The notes below the pieces were generated by a model that was not told the origin of the DNA, did not search any database, and worked only from the letters and a program-made list of their open reading frames with translations. Of a stretch of DNA of 64,000 bases, positions 50,012 to 58,493 are shown piece by piece. A program made the position numbers and the translations under genes. Every line of letters starts with the position of its first letter. The stretch's first letter is position 1. Origin of the DNA: Nonomuraea endophytica (GTDB lineage Bacteria > Actinomycetota > Actinomycetes > Streptosporangiales > Streptosporangiaceae); NCBI RefSeq assembly GCF_014203235.1, contig NZ_JACHIN010000010.1, positions 124,001-188,000 on the forward strand. Reading direction: 5' to 3'.

Positions 50012-50761
50012 GTGGCCAGTCCGCTGCAGCACGGTGATCCGCCCTCCCTGGGCCCTTTCACGGTGCAGGCGCGCCTGCATGTCCTGCCCGCCGGGTTCGT
50101 CTATCTCGGTCAGGCCCAGGACGGGCGGGCGGTGTCGCTGGCCGTGCTGACCAAGGGCGCGGCGCTGGACGCGGCGGCCCGCGACCGGTTCGTCACCGCC
50201 GTGCGCGAGTCGGCGCCCGCCGGGGTGCGGGGGTGGCTGGGCCGGGCCACGGGCCGGGCGGCGGTGCTCGACGGTTCGCCTCAGGTGCTGGCCATGGACG
50301 CGGGGGTGGCGCCCTGGGTGGTGGTGCCGTACCTGCCGGGGCGGCCGGGCGCCGAGCGGTTCCTGGAGCCGGTGATGGTCGGCGGGACGCTGATCGGGCA
50401 GGCGCACGGGCCGGACTTCGTGCCGTACTGGCTGGGGGACCGGGCTCCGGCGCTGCCGGGGCGGCCGGGTGCCGCCAGGCCGTTGACCGAGACCGCGCGG
50501 CGGGTGCTGCTGGCGCTGGCCGTACTGCTGACGCTGCTGCTTGTCGGGGTGGTGATCGCGCTGGTCCTGCTGCTGGGCAGGCAGGAGAGCGAGCCGTTGC
50601 CGCGCCCGCTGCCGCCGACGGTGCAGGTGCCGACGCCGCCGCCGACGCCGCTCACGCCGGAGCCGCAGCAGCCGACGCCGTCACCGTCGCCGAGCCAGAG
50701 CGGCAGCGGCACCCCGGGGCCGACGCCCGGCGACGACTCCGGCGAGGGCGACCCCATCTGA
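50012..50761 (+). CDS. Membrane protein with degenerate Ser/Thr-kinase N-lobe
   Basis: 249 residues. Residues about 10-70 (LGPFTVQARLHVLPAGFVYLGQAQDGRAVSLAVLTKG) resemble the glycine loop and strand 3 of bacterial Ser/Thr kinases. The glycine loop is lost and the catalytic domain stops early, so it cannot phosphorylate. A single span (RRVLLALAVLLTLLLVGVVIALVLLLG, about 162-188) leads to a Pro/Thr/Ser-rich extracellular tail. GTG start without a good ribosome binding site. It could act as a ligand- or kinase-binding pseudokinase. Confidence 0.6.
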   Translation: MASPLQHGDPPSLGPFTVQARLHVLPAGFVYLGQAQDGRAVSLAVLTKGAALDAAARDRFVTAVRESAPAGVRGWLGRATGRAAVLDGSPQVLAMDAGVAPWVVVPYLPGRPGAERFLEPVMVGGTLIGQAHGPDFVPYWLGDRAPALPGRPGAARPLTETARRVLLALAVLLTLLLVGVVIALVLLLGRQESEPLPRPLPPTVQVPTPPPTPLTPEPQQPTPSPSPSQSGSGTPGPTPGDDSGEGDPI

Positions 50762-50771
50762 AACCGGTTTG

Positions 50772-50792
50772 ACCCTCCCGTAACGGGAGGGT
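50772..50792. terminator. Hairpin ACCCTCCCGT-A-ACGGGAGGGT
   Basis: A perfect ten-base inverted repeat with one central base (in practice a shorter stem with a small loop), 11 bases after the preceding stop, followed by TTTA. A good factor-independent terminator just before the metallopeptidase gene. Confidence 0.7.
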
Positions 50793-50806
50793 TTAGCGTC
50801 GCGGGC

Positions 50807-51661
50807 ATGGAGTTCATCGTTCACGACAACCTGGACGCGATGGCGGCGATCCTGCGCGCCCCGCTGTCCGAGCGGCCGGAGATGCTGCGCGAGCTGCTCG
50901 CCCCGGTCCGCGAGATCATCCCGTTCCCCGGCGACATCGTCGACATCCACCACGAGGGCGGCGGCTTCCGTACCGACGCCGAGGACCCGCGCTACCTGCC
51001 TGCCGTCGAGCGGCTGGTCGCGATCGACCTCAAGGGCCGCATCGAGAAGGAGCTGGAACGCGCGAGCGCGGGCCTGGCCCACCTCAAGCAGCCCGAGCGG
51101 GTACGCGTCATGTTCGTCCTCGGCAACCCCGACAACGAACACCTGATGACCACCGCCCGCGGCTACTACGGCATGGGCGGCGCGCCCGGCTGGCTCTACC
51201 TGCTGGCCTGGCCCACGGACGAGAACGTGGAGCGCATCGCCCACTGCGCCGTCCACGAGCTGCACCACCAGATCCGCTACCAGAACGTCGTCTGGGACCC
51301 GGCGACCGTCACGGTCGGTGAGCACATCGTGGCCGAGGGGCTGGCCGAGGCGTTCGTGCGCGAGCTGTCCGGGCCGGAGGCGATGGGGCCGTGGTCGTCG
51401 ATGGTGAGCGGCGAGCCGCTGGAGGAGGCCTATCGCACGATCATGGCCGACATCGATCTGCAGGGGATGCGGCACACGCCCGCGTACGTGCTGGGCGACA
51501 GCGCCACGCGCAAGTTCGGCGGGGAGCCGCGCGGCATCCCCGACATGGCCGGATACGCGGTCGGGCTGCGCCTGGTCGACGCCCACCTGGCCGCCACCGG
51601 CATGAGCGCCGCCGACAGCTCGGGCCTGCCCGCCGCCGAGATCCTGCGCCACAGCAGGTGA
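50807..51661 (+). CDS. DUF2268 zinc metallopeptidase
   Basis: 284 residues. AHCAVHELHHQIR carries the zinc motif HExxH, and VAEGLAEAFVREL supplies the third ligand Glu. The fold matches the DUF2268 family of predicted zinc peptidases. No signal peptide is visible, so it is probably cytoplasmic. ATG at 50807 directly after the terminator. The substrate is unknown. Confidence 0.85.
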   Translation: MEFIVHDNLDAMAAILRAPLSERPEMLRELLAPVREIIPFPGDIVDIHHEGGGFRTDAEDPRYLPAVERLVAIDLKGRIEKELERASAGLAHLKQPERVRVMFVLGNPDNEHLMTTARGYYGMGGAPGWLYLLAWPTDENVERIAHCAVHELHHQIRYQNVVWDPATVTVGEHIVAEGLAEAFVRELSGPEAMGPWSSMVSGEPLEEAYRTIMADIDLQGMRHTPAYVLGDSATRKFGGEPRGIPDMAGYAVGLRLVDAHLAATGMSAADSSGLPAAEILRHSR

Positions 51662-51665
51662 CGCC

Positions 51666-52304
51666 TCAGGACGGGCTGACGAACCCCGACTCGTAGGCGG
51701 CGATGACGGCCTGGGTGCGGTCGCGGGCGCCGAGCTTGGTCAGCACGTTGCCGACGTGCGTCTTGACCGTCTCGGCGCTCACCACCAGCTCGGCGGCGAT
51801 CTCGCTGTTGGACAGCCCCTTGGTCATCAGCCGCAGCACGTCGCCCTCGCGCCCGGTCAGCCGCTCGATCCCCGGCACCGGCACCCGCGGACGGCTGCCC
51901 GCAAGACCCCGGATCGCCGCGGGGAACAGCAGCGACTCGCCCCTGGCCACCGTCCTGATCGCGCTCACCAGCTCCTCCGGCCTGGTCCGCTTGAGCAGGA
52001 AACCGTCGGCGCCGGCCCGCAGCGCGTCGTAGACGTAGTCGTCGTTCTCGAACGTGGTCACCACCAGCACCTTCGGCGGCTCCTCCATCGCCACGAGCTG
52101 CCGGGTGGCCTGGATGCCGTCCACGGCGGGCATCCGCACGTCCATGAGCACCACGTCGGGCCGCTCCCTGCGCACCACCGGGACCACCGCGGCCCCGTCG
52201 GCCGCCTCGCCCACGACGCTGAGATCGGGCTCGGAGTCGAGGATGATGCGCAGGCCGGCGCGGATGAGGTCCTCGTCGTCGGCGATCACGATCCTGACTG
52301 TCAT
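51666..52304 (-). CDS. NarL/LuxR-type response regulator
   Basis: 212 residues. The receiver has IADDEDLIRAGL (acidic pocket), VVLMDVRMPAVDG (phospho-acceptor Asp) and FLLKRTRPEEL (Lys); the LuxR helix-turn-helix reads LTGREGDVLRLMTKGLSNSEIAAELVVSAETVKTHVGNVLTKLGARDRTQAV. Start at 52304 overlaps the kinase stop (ATGA). Target genes are not known; the divergent clpP operon is a candidate. Confidence 0.93.
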   Translation of the reverse strand: MTVRIVIADDEDLIRAGLRIILDSEPDLSVVGEAADGAAVVPVVRRERPDVVLMDVRMPAVDGIQATRQLVAMEEPPKVLVVTTFENDDYVYDALRAGADGFLLKRTRPEELVSAIRTVARGESLLFPAAIRGLAGSRPRVPVPGIERLTGREGDVLRLMTKGLSNSEIAAELVVSAETVKTHVGNVLTKLGARDRTQAVIAAYESGFVSPS

Positions 52305-53512
52305 GGGCTCGACCGTAGCGGCAGCCGTACCGAGACCTGCCATCCGCCCTCGGCGGGTCCGGCCTCCAGCTCGCCGCGCAGCAGCCGGACGCGCTCACGC
52401 ATCCCGGTCACGCCCCGCCCGCCGCCGCGTCCCCGCCGGGCCGCCGCGGGGTTGCTGACCTCGAGTTTAAGATCGTCTCCCTGTACGGCTGCCGCCAGCC
52501 GTACCGGACCATGACCGTGTTTGATGGCGTTCGTGAGCGCTTCCTGCACGATGCGGTACGCCTCGCGCGACACCACGGCGGGCACCCCGCTCAGATCGCC
52601 CACCTCCGCGCGCACCTCGGCGCCCGAGGCGCGCACCAGCGCGTCGAGGTCGGCCAGCGTGGCCTGTGGCTCAGTGCCGCCACGGCCGCCGCTACCGGCG
52701 CGGTCCTCGCGCAGGACGCCGAGCACGTGGTCGAGGTCGTCCAGGGCCGAGCGCGCCGACTGCTCGATGGCGGCCAGCGCGGCGCGGGCGGTGTCGGGGT
52801 CGCGGTCCAGGACGCGGCCCGCGGCGGCGGCCTGGAGGGTGACGACGCTGAGCGCGTGGCCGACCGAGTCGTGCAGCTCGCGGGCGAGCCGGTTGCGTTC
52901 GGCCAGGCCGCGCGCCTGCTCCTCGACGGCGGCCAGCCGCTCCTCCGGGGTGGGGCCGAGCAGCACGGGGGCCAGCCTGGCCAGCAGCGCCCCGGCCCCC
53001 GCCACCGCGAACACCAGCACGACCAGCAGCGCGACGCCGGCCAGCGTCCAGGGCAGCGCGGCCCAGCCAGGCCCGATGGAGTAGCCGAGCCAGGTGGCGC
53101 CGTGCCAGGGCAGCGCCAGTGTCCACACCGTGAACGGCACGATCGCCAGCGTGCAGCCGCTCATGATCCCGCCGACGCCCAGGTGGAGCGTGAACCAGGC
53201 GGCGGTGCGGCGGCGCTCCTGCCAGCTGCGGCGGGCCTGGCGCGGCGGGGTGTCGACGTGCACGCCGAGCAGGCCCTGCGCGGCGTTGACCTCCAGGGCG
53301 CGCACCGGCAGGAACAGCCCGGTCAGCGCCACGACGGGCATGACCGCCGCGAACACGCCCAGCTCGACCGGCAGCATCAGGTCGGGCACCCGGCTGCCGC
53401 CGCTGAGCACGCCCGACATCAGCACCCCGGCCATCATGTACGGCATCAGCAGCGCGCCCCCGAGCACCAGGCAGGCCCACCGCCTGGCGAGGTTCTTTCT
53501 CACAGGGTGCAT
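52301..53512 (-). CDS. HPK7-type sensor histidine kinase
   Basis: 403 residues. Four to five membrane spans in the first 190 residues, then the HisKA_3 dimerisation helix with LARELHDSVGHALSVVTLQAAAAGRVL (phospho-His in ELHDSVGH) and an ATPase domain with VQEALTNAIKHGHG (N box) and GGGRGVTGMRERV (G box). It should phosphorylate the coupled NarL-type regulator. ATG at 53512 chosen; a longer start at 53542 is possible. A transcript start close to the ATG is likely. Confidence 0.9.
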   Translation of the reverse strand: MHPVRKNLARRWACLVLGGALLMPYMMAGVLMSGVLSGGSRVPDLMLPVELGVFAAVMPVVALTGLFLPVRALEVNAAQGLLGVHVDTPPRQARRSWQERRRTAAWFTLHLGVGGIMSGCTLAIVPFTVWTLALPWHGATWLGYSIGPGWAALPWTLAGVALLVVLVFAVAGAGALLARLAPVLLGPTPEERLAAVEEQARGLAERNRLARELHDSVGHALSVVTLQAAAAGRVLDRDPDTARAALAAIEQSARSALDDLDHVLGVLREDRAGSGGRGGTEPQATLADLDALVRASGAEVRAEVGDLSGVPAVVSREAYRIVQEALTNAIKHGHGPVRLAAAVQGDDLKLEVSNPAAARRGRGGGRGVTGMRERVRLLRGELEAGPAEGGWQVSVRLPLRSSP

Positions 53513-53644
53513 TGTATGTCGATGAAAATTCGCGCACGGCATAATACGCCTTTAGGGAAATCCCCCGTGAGCGAAAAGAAAGCCGAATTCAGGGCCGCCG
53601 GGTCTACCGTCGGAAGCAATTGCACTTCGACGGAAAGGCAGGTC

Positions 53645-54205
53645 ATGACAGAGACGAAGCAGTGGCCGGAGCAGTTGGGCCAGCGTTTGCTGAAGGAGCG
53701 CATCCTCGTTCTCGGCCAGGAGGTCGACGACGAGATTTGCAATCGGCTCTGTGGTGAGCTGCTTTTGCTCGCGGCCGAGGACCCGAAGCGCGACGTGACC
53801 CTTTACATCAATTCACCGGGCGGTTCCGTGTCCGCCGGCATGGCGCTGTACGACATGATGCAGTTCGTGCCCTGCGACGTGGCCACGGTCGCGATGGGCT
53901 TCGCCGCCTCGATGGGGCAGCTGCTGTTGTGCGGCGGCGCGCCGGGCAAGCGCTACGCGCTGCCCAACGCCAGGATCGTCATGCACCAGCCGCTCGGCGG
54001 CATCGGCGGCTCGGCCACCGACATCCAGATCCAGGCGGAAAACCTGATGTACACCAAGCGGCGCATGGCCGAGCTCATCGCCTTCCACACCGGGCAGCCG
54101 CTGGAGCGCATCAGGGAGGACTCCGACCGCGACCGCTGGTTCACCGCGCAGGAGGCCCTGGAGTACGGATTCGTCGACCACATCTCCAGCAGCGGGGTGA
54201 ACTGA
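53645..54205 (+). CDS. clpP: ATP-dependent Clp protease proteolytic subunit (first of pair)
   Basis: 186 residues. Active site Ser89 in GFAASMGQ, His114 in VMHQPLGG, and Asp around 161 (EDSDRDRWFT) form the catalytic triad. LYINSPGGSVSAGMALYD is the oligomerisation and head region. The N-terminus is short, with a self-cleaved propeptide not obvious. Coupled to the second clpP by a two-base gap. Because it is next to a two-component system rather than tig or clpX, it probably is the accessory ClpP3/P4-type pair of actinobacteria. Confidence 0.92.
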   Translation: MTETKQWPEQLGQRLLKERILVLGQEVDDEICNRLCGELLLLAAEDPKRDVTLYINSPGGSVSAGMALYDMMQFVPCDVATVAMGFAASMGQLLLCGGAPGKRYALPNARIVMHQPLGGIGGSATDIQIQAENLMYTKRRMAELIAFHTGQPLERIREDSDRDRWFTAQEALEYGFVDHISSSGVN

Positions 54206-54207
54206 CC

Positions 54208-54822
54208 ATGAGCGGACGCTACGTCCTGCCCTCCTTCACCGAGCGCACCTCCTACGGCATGAAGGAGATGACCCCTTACAACAAGCTGTTCGAGGACCGG
54301 ATCGTCTTCCTCGGCACCCCGATCGACGACACCAGCGCCAACGACGTGATGGCGCAGCTGCTGACGCTGGAGTCGCTCGACCCCGACCAGGACATCCAGC
54401 TCTACATCAACTCGCCCGGCGGCTCCCACACCGCCATGACCGCCATCTACGACACCATGCAGTACGTGCGCCCCGAGATCCAGACCGTCTGCATCGGCGA
54501 GGCCGCCTCGGCCGCCGCCGTCCTGCTGGCGGCCGGGGCGCCGGGCAAGCGGGCCGCGCTGCCGCACGCCCGGGTGCTGCTGCACCAGCCGTCCACGGAG
54601 GGCGGGCGCGGGCAGTCCAGCGACCTGGAGATCCACGCCAGGGAGATCCTGCGCATGCGCGACCAGCAGGAGCAGATCCTGGCCCGGCACACCGGCCGCA
54701 ACGACCTGGAGATCCGGCGCGACCTCGAACGCGACCGCATCTTCACCGCCGAACAGGCCCGCACCTACGGCCTGATCGACGACGTCTTCGCGGGCCGCAA
54801 GCGCATGCTCGTCCCCCGCTAA
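54208..54822 (+). CDS. clpP: ATP-dependent Clp protease proteolytic subunit (second of pair)
   Basis: 204 residues. Ser101 in IGEAASAAAVLLAAG, His126 in LLHQPSTEGG, and the acidic RDLERDRIFTAEQA form the active site; IQLYINSPGGSHTAMTAIYDTM matches the core. Longer N-terminus (SGRYVLPSFTERTSYGMKEMTPYNKLFED) typical of the second ClpP in a hetero-tetradecamer. Stop is followed 40 bases later by a very stable hairpin. Confidence 0.92.
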   Translation: MSGRYVLPSFTERTSYGMKEMTPYNKLFEDRIVFLGTPIDDTSANDVMAQLLTLESLDPDQDIQLYINSPGGSHTAMTAIYDTMQYVRPEIQTVCIGEAASAAAVLLAAGAPGKRAALPHARVLLHQPSTEGGRGQSSDLEIHAREILRMRDQQEQILARHTGRNDLEIRRDLERDRIFTAEQARTYGLIDDVFAGRKRMLVPR

Positions 54823-54863
54823 CCCCCCTATTCCGGGGGTACGGCGGCGCGGCTGCCCACCCA

Positions 54864-54913
54864 GGTTCCCCGGCATTCCGGCAGCCGCACATGTGCCGGA
54901 GTGCCGGGGAACC
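54864..54913. terminator. Long hairpin after the clpP operon
   Basis: Arms of 19 bases pair with one mismatch (GGTTCCCCGGCATTCCGGC against GCCGGAGTGCCGGGGAACC) around a 12-base loop. A very stable terminator. Confidence 0.75.
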
Positions 54914-55162
54914 CTCACTAGGGAGAGACCATCGCACCAGGGTCCGTCCGGCGCTCCGGCTGCGGAGCCGCCGGGCGGCCCGTGGTCTCAGCGGGCCGAT
55001 CTCCGGTGCCGCACCGTGTGCCGCCTCCCGGGTCCTGGAGACGTTCGGGTTCTGGGGATGCTGACCGGGCTGGGGGAGTTGGGGGTTACCCCCGAGTGCG
55101 GGGAGTTTGGGTGGGGTTTGTACCCTCATGGCGGTCCGTGTGGGCCGTGACGGGGGAGTGGC

Positions 55163-55924
55163 GTGTCGCTGGAACAGGTCGTCGTGTTGCTCGTGGCCGC
55201 CGCCGGAGCGGGGTGGGTGGACGCGGTCGTGGGCGGGGGCGGGCTGCTCCAACTGCCCGCGCTCATGGTGGCGGGCATCCCGCCGGTGCAGGCCATGGCG
55301 ACCAACAAGCTGTCGTCCGTCTTCGGCACCACCACCGCCGCCATCACGTACGTGCGCTCCACCAAGCTGGACCGGCAGGTGGCGATCCCGGCGGGGGCGC
55401 TGGCGGTGCTGAGCTCCGGGCTCGGGGCCACGGCGGCGGTGGCGATCAGCGCCGAGGTGCTGCGGCCGGTGGTCATGGTGGTGCTGCTGGGGGTGGCGGC
55501 GTTCGTCACGTTGCGGCCCGCGATGGGCCAGGTGCCGAAGCCGCACCTGCGCACCAACGCCCGGGTGGTCGCGGCGGTCGCGGTCGGCGGCGTGGGCATC
55601 GCCTTCTACGACGGCATCATGGGGCCGGGCACCGGCACCTTCCTCATCATCGCGTTCACCACCATCCTGGGCCTCGACTTCGTCAACGCCAGCGCCACCG
55701 CGAAGATCATCAACATCGGGACCAACGTGGGCGCCCTCGTCGTCTTCGGGCTGCAGGGGCACGTGCTGTGGACGCTGGGGCTCGGCATGGCCGTGTGCAA
55801 CATCGCCGGCGCCCGCCTGGGCGCCCGCATGGCACTCAAACGCGGCGCCTCGTTCGTCCGCGTCGTGCTGCTGATCGTCGTGGCCGCCATGGTCACCCGC
55901 CTGGCCTGGCAACAGTTCGCCTGA
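55163..55924 (+). CDS. TSUP/TauE-SafE family transporter
   Basis: 253 residues with about eight hydrophobic spans. The start GAGWVDAVVGGGGLLQLPALMVAGIPPVQAMATNKL and the second half GIAFYDGIMGPGTGTFLIIAF are the two halves of the TSUP repeat with their GGG and GPGTG turns. Family members move sulfonates, sulfite or other organic anions. GTG start. It ends over the TPR gene (32-base convergent overlap). Confidence 0.88.
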   Translation: MSLEQVVVLLVAAAGAGWVDAVVGGGGLLQLPALMVAGIPPVQAMATNKLSSVFGTTTAAITYVRSTKLDRQVAIPAGALAVLSSGLGATAAVAISAEVLRPVVMVVLLGVAAFVTLRPAMGQVPKPHLRTNARVVAAVAVGGVGIAFYDGIMGPGTGTFLIIAFTTILGLDFVNASATAKIINIGTNVGALVVFGLQGHVLWTLGLGMAVCNIAGARLGARMALKRGASFVRVVLLIVVAAMVTRLAWQQFA

Positions 55925-57101
55925 CCAGGCGGCGGACCGCGCCGGCGATCCAGATGGTGCCCAGCGCCGCGTACGCCGCCGGCAAGCCCAGCGTCTGCCC
56001 CGAGGGAAGTGCCGCCGAGGTCACCACGGTGGTGGCCAGCAGGGCGGTCCAGCCGTACAGGATGGTGCGACCGCGGCGGGCGGAGGTGTGGGCGGCTTCC
56101 TGCAGCGGCGTGACCAGCGCCATCACCGCGAACCCCGCTGTGCCCAGCGGTTCGTGGCCGAGCGCGATGCCCGTCACCAGCGTCGCCAGCCCGACGACGG
56201 CCAGTGCCCAGCTCAGCGCGGCGGTGCGGGCCTCGGCGGCCGACAGCAGCAGGCGGGTACGGGCGCCCAGGTGCAGGCGGAGCGTCGCCCACGCCTCGGC
56301 CAGCCACGCCGCCCAGTGCAGTAACGCGATGACGACGAAGACGAGGATGATCGGCGGGACCGCGGGGAGAAGGAGGAGCAGCCGCCAGCCGCCCCGGTAA
56401 CGCTCCCGCACCCGGGTCAGCGCCCGGTGCAGCGGGTTGCGCCGCTTGAGCGCGAGTACGAGCAGGTCGCGGGCGTCGTCGAAGCCGGGCGCCAGGCGCA
56501 GCACCTCGCGGAAGGCGTCGGCGGCGCGCGCGGGGTCGCCGTGGGCCAGTTCGAGGCGGCCGAGTGCCAGATGGGCGTTGGCGTTCTCGGGGTCGAGCGC
56601 GAGCGCGCGGGCGGCTGCGGCGTGGGCGTCGGGCACCTGGCCGAGGCCGGTGAGGGCGAGGGCGAGCAGGGTGGCGGGGTCGGCGTCCTCGGGGTCGAGG
56701 GCGAGGGCCTGGCGGGCGGCGGCGACGGCCTCGTCGTACTGGCCGGCGCTGAGGCGTACCCGGGCCAGAAGCTCCCACAGCGGCGCCCACTCCGGGTTGA
56801 GCGCGAGGGCGACCTGGATCGGCGGCAGGGCCTCGTGCAGGCGGCGCGCCCGGTAGTGGACCTGGCCGGCGATGTAGTGCGGGAACCAGGTGTCGGGCGC
56901 CAGCTTGATCGCCTCGCCGGCGGCGTCCGACGCCTCCACCCACCGGTCCTGGTAGCTGAGGGCGAGGGCGAGGTAGGCGTGGGCGTGGGAGTTGCCGGGG
57001 TCCCGGGCCAGGACGCCGTGCAGCTCGCGGGCCGCCTCGGGCGCGCGGCGCAGGTCGAGCAGGGCGCGGGCGCGCCGGATGCCGTCCTCCGCGGTCACCA
57101 T
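55893..57101 (-). CDS. TPR-repeat membrane protein
   Basis: 402 residues. At least five TPR repeats occupy about 5-215 (for example AARELHGVLARDPGNSHAHAYLALALSY). The C-terminal 180 residues have membrane spans (LLLLLPAVPPIILVFVVIALLHW, LSWALAVVGLATLVTGIAL and two more). ATG at 57101 overlaps the AAA+ gene by seven bases; GTG at 57098 would give a GTGA overlap. The protein may scaffold the AAA+ ATPase at the membrane. Confidence 0.82.
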   Translation of the reverse strand: MVTAEDGIRRARALLDLRRAPEAARELHGVLARDPGNSHAHAYLALALSYQDRWVEASDAAGEAIKLAPDTWFPHYIAGQVHYRARRLHEALPPIQVALALNPEWAPLWELLARVRLSAGQYDEAVAAARQALALDPEDADPATLLALALTGLGQVPDAHAAAARALALDPENANAHLALGRLELAHGDPARAADAFREVLRLAPGFDDARDLLVLALKRRNPLHRALTRVRERYRGGWRLLLLLPAVPPIILVFVVIALLHWAAWLAEAWATLRLHLGARTRLLLSAAEARTAALSWALAVVGLATLVTGIALGHEPLGTAGFAVMALVTPLQEAAHTSARRGRTILYGWTALLATTVVTSAALPSGQTLGLPAAYAALGTIWIAGAVRRLVRRTVARPGG

Positions 57102-58432
57102 GTCCGGTTGACCCAGGGCAGGAGCTCGTCCCACGCGCCGGAGTCGTTGGCGTGCATGACGTAGTTGCGGGCGGTGGCCAGCCATTCGCGTACCGAGCTC
57201 GGCCGCTGCGACTTGGTGAGGGCGAGCAGGTCGCGGGTGGTCAGCGGGACCGGGCGCCCGGCGGCGATGGACTCGCGCAGTTTGTCCTCCACGGCCCGAT
57301 CGACCAGGCCCTTGAGGTCGGCGCCCACGTAGTCGGTGGTGGCCTTGGCGACGGCGTCGAAGTCCATCTCGGCCAGTGGCTTGTCACGGCACAGGATGCG
57401 CAGGATCGCCGCCCGCGCCGCGAGGTCCGGCGGCGGCACGAACACGAGCTGGTCGAAGCGGCCCGGACGGCGGAAGGCCACGTCGATGTACCAGGGCGCG
57501 TTGGTGGCGGCGAGCACGAGCACGCCCTCGTTGGCCTTGTCGTCGACGCCGTCGAGCTCGGCCAGGAACTGGTTGACGATCTGCCGGTTGTGCGCCTGGC
57601 GCATGTCGGAGCGCCGCGCGGCCAGGGCGTCCACCTCGTCGAAGAACAGCACGCACGGCCGGCTGCGGCGGGCGGCGTCGAAGATGTTGTGCAGGTTGCG
57701 CTCGCTCTGGCCGACGTACATGTCGAGGACGTCGGACAGGCCCACGCTCACGAACGACGCGCCCAGCTCGCCGGCCGCCGCCCTGGCCAGGTGGGTCTTG
57801 CCGCCGCCGGGCGGCCCGTAGAGCAGCACCCCGCCGCCGGCGCGCTTGCCGAAGGCGGCGAACAGCTCCGGCTGCTGCACCGGCAGCAGCAGCTTGACCC
57901 GCAGCGCCTCCTTGACGCCCTCCATCCCGGCCACGTCGGCGAAGGTGACCCGCTGGTCGTACGGCTCCGCGGGCTCCTCCGCCCGCTTGCCGAACGGCTC
58001 CTCTACCGGCTGCGAAACCCGGGGCGGCACAGGCGCGGCCAGGCGGGCGGCCAGCTCGGGATCGGCGGCCTCCGGCGCGCGCATGACCGCCTCGTGGTAG
58101 CGGAACCCCGCCTGGGCCACGTCCCCCTCGTCGAGCAGCGCGCGGGCGGCGATCACGCCCATGCGCGGCGGGTATCCGGGCTGGGCCAGGAAGGGCTCCA
58201 GGGCCGACAGCGCAGCGCCGTACGCGCCCTGCCGGGCGAACGCCTCGGCCAGTCCGGCCGTGATGCCCGGGTCGCGCGGCGCGAGCAGGAGGGCGGCGCG
58301 GTACTCGCGCTCGGCCTCGGCGAGGTAGCCCTTGTCCAGGAGCAGGTCGGCCAGGTGCCGGCGCAGGGGCAGGTTGTCGGGGGACAGGCGCGCCGCTTCG
58401 CGCAGCGCCTGCAGGCCGCTGTCATCAACCAC
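57095..58432 (-). CDS. AAA+ ATPase with N-terminal TPR repeats
   Basis: 445 residues. TPR-like helices at about 5-125 (DNLPLRRHLADLLLDKGYLAEAEREYRAALLLAP and following) precede one FtsH/Cdc48-like AAA+ module: Walker A LYGPPGGGKTH, Walker B CVLFFDEVDALAARRS, sensor AATNAPWYID and the arginine-finger segment AFRRPGRFDQLVFVP. GTG at 58432 with AAGGGATG upstream. It is an unfoldase-like ATPase without a protease domain; the TPR partner downstream is cotranscribed. Confidence 0.87.
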   Translation of the reverse strand: MVDDSGLQALREAARLSPDNLPLRRHLADLLLDKGYLAEAEREYRAALLLAPRDPGITAGLAEAFARQGAYGAALSALEPFLAQPGYPPRMGVIAARALLDEGDVAQAGFRYHEAVMRAPEAADPELAARLAAPVPPRVSQPVEEPFGKRAEEPAEPYDQRVTFADVAGMEGVKEALRVKLLLPVQQPELFAAFGKRAGGGVLLYGPPGGGKTHLARAAAGELGASFVSVGLSDVLDMYVGQSERNLHNIFDAARRSRPCVLFFDEVDALAARRSDMRQAHNRQIVNQFLAELDGVDDKANEGVLVLAATNAPWYIDVAFRRPGRFDQLVFVPPPDLAARAAILRILCRDKPLAEMDFDAVAKATTDYVGADLKGLVDRAVEDKLRESIAAGRPVPLTTRDLLALTKSQRPSSVREWLATARNYVMHANDSGAWDELLPWVNRTW

Positions 58433-58493
58433 GATGGGGCATCCCTTCTGTCCGGCTAAATGCGGCAAGAAACCTATCGCGTAGGGTGCTGGC

